Assembly (NCBI GenBank): GCA_937885815.1
Contig: CALABM010000098.1
Location: 1 to 20,522, forward strand
Source: an uncultured Verrucomicrobiales bacterium
GTDB lineage: Bacteria > Verrucomicrobiota > Verrucomicrobiia > Verrucomicrobiales > Akkermansiaceae
Reading direction: 5' to 3'
Length of the DNA stretch: 20,522 nucleotides
In this document: one piece after another, positions 5,978-12,527 of the stretch
Position numbering within the stretch: the first letter of the stretch is position 1
How the letters are laid out: every line of letters begins with the position of its first letter
Position numbers and translations under genes: made by a program
The notes under the pieces: model-generated
Databases searched by the model: none
Told to the model about the DNA's origin: nothing
What the model saw: the letters and a program-made list of their open reading frames with translations, nothing else

Positions 5978-7855
5978 TTAGTTAGAATTCGTTCTTTCCT
6001 TAAGCATACCACGAGCGGCCTCGTGCAGCTCACGAGCCAAGCAATATGAAACGCGGCGGATAAGGCCCGTCATCTTACTATCAGTGGGCATATCGGCGGG
6101 GTCATCAAATCCCATCCACACGAAAACAGCCACGCCTCTCTGGTTGAATACCATGCACATGTTGCCATGCCCGGCAGGAAGTTTTTCATTCAGCACAATC
6201 GGCTGACGATCAGCTATCTCAAAGGGGGCTATCTGAGCCACGGCTCTCGCGCCTTCGCGGCGAATGTATTCCCCTTCCACCACGGGCCGGAACGTGTACA
6301 GCGGAGCACCGCCACGGCTCCATACACGGTTTATCAGTTTGAAATCATAGTTGCGCCCATCGTTCTGGATATCAAAGAGAACGCGAGCCAAATCCATACG
6401 GCGCATCAAAAACTCACCCCGGTAAAGCTGCAGTTCATTCTCACGGGTAGGCAGCTCCAATCCCATGTCCAATTGCTGATAAGCGGAGCTCACTACATCA
6501 TAGCCAAGCCGGGTGCCTGTTACATCCTCACGCTGAGTCACGATGTGAGCATCATCACCGCCCGGTAAGCAAGCACAGCTGTACAGGAAGGGCGCCATAG
6601 CCCTGCCGGGCATGCAGTTTCCACGCCAGCGGTCAATCCCATCCACCGCACTACGACCAGATACCAAGGCTAACACACGCCCCTTGTTGTTACGGCGGGC
6701 ATCCACAATCATCACGCAGCATTGCAGCACATGGCTGAGATCATTATCCTGCCCACGCACCCTCATGGAGGAGGGCCTGGCAATACCTTCAAAGAAACTA
6801 CGCAGCCTCTGGGCTTCCGAGGCGTTTTCGTGCAATAGAGGCAACCATTCATCCGGGAAACTATTCTGCTTTTCCACGGCCACAAGAGCCCTCTCCACAG
6901 ACTGCTCTACGCGCTGCTGAAGGGGAAGCATAAGGTTCGTCACCACGGAGATACCGCCCACGTTCTCGCCAAGCTCCTCACGCATGTCATCCAGCTCGTG
7001 ATGTGCCCACATGGCGGCATAGGAGTTAATGACACGGGAGTCCTCAGCAACCGGGGCCAACACAATGGCAGCGGCCTCAGCTTCATCATGCTGCTCCTGT
7101 GTGATGAAGCCCAGTTCCAGCATGCGGTCAAGCGTCTCACGCTTCACCGCCATGGCCTTCTCCATGCTCGTCACAGGATTAAAGAGAGAGGGGCCACGCA
7201 CAAGGCCGGCCAGAGTGGCACACTCCACCAAGTTCAGCTCGGATACACGCTTGCCAAAATAACGGTGAGCAGCAGCCGCTACGCCATAACAATTCTGCCC
7301 AAAATAGATGCGGTTCAGGTATTGTGTCAGGATGGTTTGTTTATCATAACTGCGCTCAATGCGCTGAGCCAGCAGAGCCTCCAGAAGCTTGCGGTCTAAG
7401 GATTTCTCGCTCAGCTCAAAAACATTACGCGTAAGCTGCATCGTGATAGTAGAAGCCCCCTGCTCATAACTCATGGAGGAGATATTCCGCAGCAGCGAAC
7501 GCAGCACGGAAGTATACACCACGCCATTATGCTCAAAGAACGAATCATCCTCACGGGCCACGAAGGCATTCACCAGATTCTCCGGCAACTCTTCCCAAGT
7601 AACGATAAGGGGAGCTTCCCCCGTCAGCGACATCAAGGGAGTATTCGCACTGTCATAAAGCACGCTTTCACCGCTGCCCCTCACCACTCGCTCCAAATCA
7701 TACTGCAGAGCCCTGCAGCTGTAGGTAACAAAGACGGTAATGATAGCTATGATGAAAAACGCCAGAATAAGCCCCACGGCCACCAGCTTACGGCGGCCGA
7801 TGCTAAAGATTCTGTACCAACGCTTCCGGCGGTTAATCCCCCGTGAGTAAAACAT
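5978..7855 (-). CDS. GT51 peptidoglycan glycosyltransferase with degenerate penicillin-binding domain
   Basis: This class A PBP-like membrane protein would polymerise lipid II into glycan strands in the periplasm. A cytoplasmic Arg/Lys-rich stub is followed by one membrane segment (about 23-43). The GT51 domain is intact: REDDSFFEH with catalytic Glu102, QGASTITMQLTRN (132-144), and KLLEALLAQRIERSYDKQTILTQYLNRIYFG split over 156-186 with the second Glu. The C-terminal transpeptidase fold is recognisable, but PGSxxKP reads PGRAMAP (Ser to Arg418, Lys to Ala421) and the AGKTG region reads AGHGN (561-565). The acyl-enzyme chemistry therefore appears lost. At 625 residues it is shorter than typical PBP1A. 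It sits 16 bases after the TPR gene. The start at 7855 is an ATG with Arg/Lys-rich N-terminus as expected. Confidence 0.88.
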   Translation of the reverse strand: MFYSRGINRRKRWYRIFSIGRRKLVAVGLILAFFIIAIITVFVTYSCRALQYDLERVVRGSGESVLYDSANTPLMSLTGEAPLIVTWEELPENLVNAFVAREDDSFFEHNGVVYTSVLRSLLRNISSMSYEQGASTITMQLTRNVFELSEKSLDRKLLEALLAQRIERSYDKQTILTQYLNRIYFGQNCYGVAAAAHRYFGKRVSELNLVECATLAGLVRGPSLFNPVTSMEKAMAVKRETLDRMLELGFITQEQHDEAEAAAIVLAPVAEDSRVINSYAAMWAHHELDDMREELGENVGGISVVTNLMLPLQQRVEQSVERALVAVEKQNSFPDEWLPLLHENASEAQRLRSFFEGIARPSSMRVRGQDNDLSHVLQCCVMIVDARRNNKGRVLALVSGRSAVDGIDRWRGNCMPGRAMAPFLYSCACLPGGDDAHIVTQREDVTGTRLGYDVVSSAYQQLDMGLELPTRENELQLYRGEFLMRRMDLARVLFDIQNDGRNYDFKLINRVWSRGGAPLYTFRPVVEGEYIRREGARAVAQIAPFEIADRQPIVLNEKLPAGHGNMCMVFNQRGVAVFVWMGFDDPADMPTDSKMTGLIRRVSYCLARELHEAARGMLKERTNSN

Positions 7856-7871
7856 GTTGCAAACTTTGTTT

Positions 7872-10346
7872 TTACTGATTATCGTGCATCTTCATGAAGA
7901 TGGAGACGTTAGCCTCCGGCAGCCAGTTCGGGAACTCATTATGCAGGGCCTGTTCATACTGCTCAGCTTCACCGGAGCGGTCACTGAGGCGCAGCGCAAT
8001 GGCCACCTTGTACAGGGCCACGGGCTTCAACTCGCGATCGCCCACCACGTTGGCAGTACGGCCATAGTAACGCGCAGCATCAGAGAAAGCGCGTTCAGCA
8101 AAATAACTGTCACCCAAGGTGATGAACACAGAGGACTTAATGGGGCCGTCAATACCCAGAGCGATAGCTTCCTCACAGAGGGCGCGAGCCTCAGCTGTGC
8201 GGTTCAGACCGATGAGCAGCTGCGCCATATCGCGCATGCCCTCCGCCTTGCGGTAAGGCTGAGTCTCCATGGAAACATAATGCTGAGCAGCCTCCAGACC
8301 ACGCTCAAACTGGCGCAGCTCCAAACGGGCACGAGCAAGAGATTTCCACACAAGAGCTTCCACATCTGCGCGCTCCTGTCTGGTGCCATCCGGGGCGTCA
8401 TACGCAACCTTGGGGGCACGGGCCACAGCCTCTGAGAGGTATTTATCCGCATCCAGGTAACGGTGGCTCTGGAAGCACATCCAGCCGCACCAACGGGGAA
8501 TGGCCGGAGGAAGTGCCTGATAGGATGCAGGATTATTCCGCTCCAGCGTGACGAGAGCCTCACGCAGATTATCAGCATCCTGCATCTTGAAGAAGCAGTG
8601 CACGAGGCATAAATCCACCGCGGAACCATACTGCTCAGGATTCAGCGTGCGAGCCTCACGGAAGTGAGGAATGGCGGCTCCCGGGTTCTCATCCATCTGC
8701 ACACGAGCAATGAGATAATGAGCCTCAGCAATGGCGGAAGGCTTAGCGCGCCCGGCACACTGAATCAAGCGCTCATAGTAGCTCACCATGCGGTTCTTAT
8801 CACGCGAGGCACAGGCCTGAGCAGCTCTCTGCAAGCACATCGGCACAGCAGGTGACTGCGGATATTCATTTATCACGCGGTCAAAATCCGCAAGTGCTGC
8901 GTCTAAATTATTCTGGTTCACATAGCAGCAGCCACGCAGCGCAAGAGCCTCCGGAAGGCGCACATCCGTTGTGAAGGTGCGGATGAACTCGTTAAGCGTG
9001 CTAATGGCATCAGCCGTTCCGCCGTGGTATGCACACCACGCCTTCTTGTACATGGCATCACCACGCACCTGAGCGGAAAGATTGCTCAGATTCGCAAAGT
9101 TGATAGCCTCAAACTGGCGGGAGGCCTCCTGAACATCTGCCAGCATCAGGCGGTCAGCATACATGAGGCGTACCAAATCCACGCAGGGAAGCGAGGCTGT
9201 GCTCTGCCCAGCGGCAGCATAAGTACGAAGGAATGCCTGAGCCAGCGAGATGAAATTACCGCTGCGGGTCTGCTGCGCGCAGATAAGGCGGCGGTATCCG
9301 GCATCTGCCGCCAGCGCACTGTTCGGCAAGGCCTTCTCAGCCACCTGGTACCACTGAGCAGCGCTGTTGAAATCACGCAGTTCCATGTAGGACTGACCCA
9401 CAATAATGGCTCGGCGAGCTTCACGCTCTGAATCATCAAGCTGCACGTATTGAGTACGCACCAAATCCACCACAGCCTGATAATTCTTCTGGCGATAAAG
9501 CGCAAGTAATGAATCCATCTGCGCCTCACCGTGGTACGCCTCCATACCCGCCATGGAGGAAAGACGGGCATAATGAGCATTTGCTTCAGCGGGTCTGCCC
9601 AATTTGGAAGCAAGACGTGCCGCCTGCAAGGTGGCCACAGATCGCATGGATTCCTCCACATCCGCACGGTCCAGCAAGCGGGAGAAGAAGCCGTATGCCT
9701 CCGCAAACTCACCGGCTTCTGTCTTCATCTGCCCCAGTGTGTAGAGTGAGACATTCACCAGCACAGCCGGTACACCCTGTGCTGAGGACAGCCCAGTGAA
9801 CAGGGACTCCGCCTCTTGTTTCTGTCCCTTCTGCATAAGCACGCGGCCAAGGCGGAACTCAGCATCAAACCTCAACTCAGCCTGCCCGGTGGTGGCAATG
9901 GTGATACGGAAGTACTTCTCCGCACGATCCCAAAGATTACGAGAGGCCGCCTGAGAAGCAAGGCGATACGCAGCAGAGGCCGTGTACTCTCCGCCATTCG
10001 GATTATCAGCTATCTGCTGCAGCACTCCGGCAGCAGCCGTATTATCCCCGGTAGCCTCAAGGCAGGTCGCCTGAAGATACTGAGCCCGCACGGCACGGGA
10101 AGATTGAGGAAAATCCTTTACAAAATTTTCAAAAAGCAAGGCAGCACGAGCCATACCCAAGCGGCGTGAGTTCGCGTCAAGCCCAGCCTGTCGAGCCTGA
10201 GAATACAAGTGCTCCGCGATGGCGTAGGAATCAGCCTCCTGATCCACCACGAGCTCTTCCTCTTCAGCAGGGTCCTGAGCCCATACGGGGGGCAGCGTTA
10301 CAGCACTCAACGCCATCAGGCTGAATATAATTCTTGTCTTTATCAT
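7872..10346 (-). CDS. Exported tetratricopeptide-repeat protein
   Basis: This 824-residue secreted protein has a signal peptide (MIKTRIIFSLMALS..., likely cut after PVWA), so I chose the ATG at 10346 rather than the one at 10379. A GGAAAG/AGAAG stretch upstream of 10346 could serve as ribosome site. After an acidic Glu/Asp segment the whole protein is built of helical TPR-like repeats, rich in Ala with repeated patterns such as A...Y..L, AEA..YEQAL and YPQS.A. TPR arrays are protein-binding scaffolds, here presumably in the periplasm. It lies between exbD and the GT51 gene, so it may link the ExbBD motor to envelope synthesis in the way CpoB does in Gram-negative Tol systems (inference). It is much larger than CpoB and has no enzymatic motif. 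Confidence 0.85.
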   Translation of the reverse strand: MIKTRIIFSLMALSAVTLPPVWAQDPAEEEELVVDQEADSYAIAEHLYSQARQAGLDANSRRLGMARAALLFENFVKDFPQSSRAVRAQYLQATCLEATGDNTAAAGVLQQIADNPNGGEYTASAAYRLASQAASRNLWDRAEKYFRITIATTGQAELRFDAEFRLGRVLMQKGQKQEAESLFTGLSSAQGVPAVLVNVSLYTLGQMKTEAGEFAEAYGFFSRLLDRADVEESMRSVATLQAARLASKLGRPAEANAHYARLSSMAGMEAYHGEAQMDSLLALYRQKNYQAVVDLVRTQYVQLDDSEREARRAIIVGQSYMELRDFNSAAQWYQVAEKALPNSALAADAGYRRLICAQQTRSGNFISLAQAFLRTYAAAGQSTASLPCVDLVRLMYADRLMLADVQEASRQFEAINFANLSNLSAQVRGDAMYKKAWCAYHGGTADAISTLNEFIRTFTTDVRLPEALALRGCCYVNQNNLDAALADFDRVINEYPQSPAVPMCLQRAAQACASRDKNRMVSYYERLIQCAGRAKPSAIAEAHYLIARVQMDENPGAAIPHFREARTLNPEQYGSAVDLCLVHCFFKMQDADNLREALVTLERNNPASYQALPPAIPRWCGWMCFQSHRYLDADKYLSEAVARAPKVAYDAPDGTRQERADVEALVWKSLARARLELRQFERGLEAAQHYVSMETQPYRKAEGMRDMAQLLIGLNRTAEARALCEEAIALGIDGPIKSSVFITLGDSYFAERAFSDAARYYGRTANVVGDRELKPVALYKVAIALRLSDRSGEAEQYEQALHNEFPNWLPEANVSIFMKMHDNQ

Positions 10347-10425
10347 ATCGGGGCTTCTTTCCGAATAGTTGAACCCCACCGATTGGCAGAGTTCTTTCGT
10401 TTGTATTAAGTAAGGTATATGTGGG

Positions 10426-10470
10426 GCAGATGCCCGGCGAGCTTATTGCTGCTCGCTACTGGGCATCTGC
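10426..10470 (-). promoter_or_regulatory. Long hairpin spanning the exbD stop codon
   Basis: A perfect 10-bp outer stem (GCAGATGCCC at 10426-10435 with GGGCATCTGC at 10461-10470) and a 5-bp inner stem (CGAGC/GCTCG) enclose the stop codon. There is no T tract on the minus strand, so it is not a classic terminator. Partial termination, 3'-end protection of exbBD mRNA or RNA processing between exbD and the TPR gene are alternatives. Confidence 0.65.
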
Positions 10471-10901
10471 TTGGAAAAGCTCACGTTATAAACGCCAGCC
10501 TTGGTACATGTGGAGATAACATCTGCCACACGCTGCCAGCGCATTTCGGCGTCTGCGCGAATTCGGACGGGCTGATGCTCGTTGATTCGCACCTGACGGC
10601 GCAAGCGGTGTTCCAGCTCTTCCAGCGTGAACACTTCGCGGTCAATCGTGATAATCAGATTTTCATTTTCCTCGCGGGCATTAATGATAATCTCATCAAT
10701 CGCGCGTGATTCCTCAGCCGTTGTCTGCGGAGCCGTAGGCACACGCACCTTCAAATCCTGCTCATTAAGAATGAACTTCTGAGTCACCACGAAGAAAATA
10801 AGCAGCAGGAACACCACGTCAAGCATGGGAGCCAGCTGGAAGCCGATAGGCTCTGGTACCTTCGCGTTAATTTTCATGACTGGGCGAGAAAGAGTTATCA
10901 C
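10443..10901 (-). CDS. exbD: ExbD/TolR family biopolymer transport protein
   Basis: ExbD-type proteins form the pmf-using motor with ExbB in the inner membrane and energise outer-membrane processes. A short cytoplasmic N-terminus precedes one membrane segment (about 22-42) with the essential aspartate in APMLDVVFLLLIFF (Asp28). A periplasmic domain of about 100 residues follows. The start used is GTG, which overlaps the exbB stop by four bases (GTGA), with GGAAG upstream in exbB. An ATG eight codons later (10877), giving the common MKIN start, is an alternative. The gene ends inside a long hairpin. Confidence 0.9.
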   Translation of the reverse strand: MITLSRPVMKINAKVPEPIGFQLAPMLDVVFLLLIFFVVTQKFILNEQDLKVRVPTAPQTTAEESRAIDEIIINAREENENLIITIDREVFTLEELEHRLRRQVRINEHQPVRIRADAEMRWQRVADVISTCTKAGVYNVSFSKQMPSSEQQ

Positions 10902-11665
10902 ATATCATCGTCTTCCATCAGCTCCGTGCGGTTCCCCTTCTGGGTAACGGAATTACCCAGACGGTACTCACGGTCTGCCTGCACTGTCAGCACGGAGAGA
11001 ATGTGGGTGATAGCCACCTCCATATCCGTAATGTGCTTCTGAATGCGGTTACGGAACACTGCGTAGGCAAGCATACAGGGAATGGCCAGCACCAGACCAC
11101 CGGCCGTGGTAATCATGGCCTCGGAGATACCGCTTGCCATCTGCATCTGCTTCACGCCTTCAAAGTTACCCTGTGCCATTTCCCAGAAGGTGGTCATCAT
11201 ACCCAGCACAGTACCAAGAAGACCCACCATGGGAGCGATAGAACCGATATCAGAAAGCCAGTTAATCTGGCGGGTAAGGATGTTTGCCTGACGGGTTGCC
11301 TCAGCAGAGGCCACCTCACGCACGGCATCCATGTTAGCGCGCTTGTTGCGCTGCATGAACATCACAATCACATGCACGGTGCGAGCAAAGCTGGAACCAT
11401 CATTCTTACACAGCTCAAGCAGGCCACCGTAGTCCTTACGGCGAATGTAGGATTCCACCGTCAGAACGATATCACGCGGAAGAACAGCAGAGGAACGAGT
11501 CGTCCACAGGCACACGAACACTGCCATCAGAGCAATGAACGAAAGCCCCAGCAGACCATACATCAGCGGGCCGCCTTTTTCAAAAATTTCAAAAACGCTG
11601 AACCCCTGAGCCGCCGCACTCGTCTTTACCTGACCTTCCTGAGCTAATAAAAAAATCGCATGCAT
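10898..11665 (-). CDS. exbB: ExbB/TolQ/MotA proton-channel family protein
   Basis: This is the proton-channel partner of ExbD in the inner membrane. The 255-residue protein has three membrane segments: about 34-55, 143-165 (APMVGLLGTVLGMM, the family signature) and 186-208 (TTAGGLVLAIPCMLAYAVF). The cytoplasmic loop between the first and second carries the A.R.A.I..R...L..I motif. The ATG at 11665 is the only good start; the N-terminal 30 residues are an extension relative to many homologues. It heads the operon, with a near-consensus promoter only 11 bases upstream of the start, leaving room for a leader of about five bases. No tonB, tolA or pal gene is next to it. Confidence 0.92.
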   Translation of the reverse strand: MHAIFLLAQEGQVKTSAAAQGFSVFEIFEKGGPLMYGLLGLSFIALMAVFVCLWTTRSSAVLPRDIVLTVESYIRRKDYGGLLELCKNDGSSFARTVHVIVMFMQRNKRANMDAVREVASAEATRQANILTRQINWLSDIGSIAPMVGLLGTVLGMMTTFWEMAQGNFEGVKQMQMASGISEAMITTAGGLVLAIPCMLAYAVFRNRIQKHITDMEVAITHILSVLTVQADREYRLGNSVTQKGNRTELMEDDDM

Positions 11666-11676
11666 AGATTGCGGGC

Positions 11677-11705
11677 ATTATATGCTAACCGGAGCATAAT
11701 TTCAA
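11677..11705 (-). promoter_or_regulatory. Near-consensus promoter of the exbB operon
   Basis: Minus strand: -35 TTGAAA (11705-11700), 17-base spacer, perfect -10 TATAAT (11682-11677). Initiation six to seven bases later would fall around 11670, about five bases before the ATG. Confidence 0.85.
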
Positions 11706-11732
11706 GCCTAGAAACTGTCTTCGCGCGTTTTT

Positions 11733-12461
11733 TTACGGAGCCGGCACGAGGTCATCACGCACCTCAAAATTATAGGAATGCACCGCGCCCCTGTCTATCA
11801 GGAAATAGTGCCACCACTCCTTGCTGTAATTACGCATACCGGCCTCAGCCATAGCATTCCTGAGAATGAGCCGGTTAGCACGCTGTTGCTCTGTTATAAG
11901 CGGGCTGCGTGTGGCGGAGGAAACATCCAGCAAATCATGGTGACCGCCCATATCCAGCTCCTTGCCTGTTCGGAGGTCCACCACGGTCAAGTCCACGGCT
12001 ATACCCCAGCTGTGCTCGGAAACATCACCTATATACTGCCCATCATAAATCCCCTGCTTGGTGATATTCGGATAAAAGCGGGCTTTCATTTGCTCGTCCG
12101 GCGTGCGGGACCAAGCGCGAAAGTCTTTCATGGCGCGTGAGGGGCGGTAGGCGTCCCACACCAGCAGGCCAAGCCCTTGCCGCGCCAGAATATCAGCGGC
12201 GCGTCTCACGGCCTCAGCTGCATCCTGCCGAAGAATGGCCCGGGTGCCATTATAGCCCGCTATGGGGCGCCCCACGAAGTTATCATTCCCGCTGTACTTC
12301 AAATCCACTCTCACCGTGGGCGCCACGGTATCCAGATAACAGAACCCCTCCGGCAGAGTATACACAGGAGCGGGAGGTGTCACCGGCGCAGGCGTGTAGG
12401 GGGTGCAACCCGCAAGCAGAGCTACAGCTGCAGCACAGATATACGCACAGAGATTCTTCAT
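11733..12461 (-). CDS. D-alanyl-D-alanine dipeptidase (VanX/DdpX family), lipoprotein
   Basis: This zinc peptidase of the M15D family is expected to hydrolyse D-Ala-D-Ala in the envelope. From the ATG at 12461 it has 242 residues: a lipoprotein signal with lipobox LAGC (lipidated Cys19), a Pro/Thr-rich linker (about 20-38) and the catalytic domain. Zinc ligands and catalytic residues are visible: YRPS (Arg106), SEHSWGIAVD (His150, Asp157) and EWWHY (Glu215, His218). The longer frame opening at 12497 is rejected because the promoter lies inside it. Because the protein is membrane-anchored outside the cytoplasm, a role in peptidoglycan turnover or use of released dipeptide is more likely than VanX-type vancomycin resistance. 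No vanHA genes are visible. Confidence 0.9.
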   Translation of the reverse strand: MKNLCAYICAAAVALLAGCTPYTPAPVTPPAPVYTLPEGFCYLDTVAPTVRVDLKYSGNDNFVGRPIAGYNGTRAILRQDAAEAVRRAADILARQGLGLLVWDAYRPSRAMKDFRAWSRTPDEQMKARFYPNITKQGIYDGQYIGDVSEHSWGIAVDLTVVDLRTGKELDMGGHHDLLDVSSATRSPLITEQQRANRLILRNAMAEAGMRNYSKEWWHYFLIDRGAVHSYNFEVRDDLVPAP

Positions 12462-12468
12462 GTGCAAT

Positions 12469-12497
12469 ATGATAGCACATTCCCCCTGCTCTGACAA
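12469..12497 (-). promoter_or_regulatory. Promoter of the dipeptidase gene
   Basis: Minus strand: -35 TTGTCA (12497-12492), 17-base spacer, -10 TATCAT (12474-12469). Only seven bases separate the -10 from the ATG at 12461, so the transcript should start at or one base before the start codon. Confidence 0.75.
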
Positions 12498-12527
12498 GCC
12501 GGAACTATTTTCCTGCGCAGTCGGCGA

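Noticed and set aside
5971..6033. 21-codon N-terminal extension of the monophosphatase
   Set aside because: It would overlap the upstream GT51 gene; the ATG at 5970 follows the upstream stop by seven bases and gives a normal family length.
11003..11647. 214-codon plus-strand frame opposite exbB
   Set aside because: Histidine-rich shadow of the conserved ExbB frame.
11733..12497. VanX-type vancomycin resistance
   Set aside because: The protein is an exported lipoprotein and there are no vanH, vanA or vanRS genes nearby; an envelope turnover role fits better.
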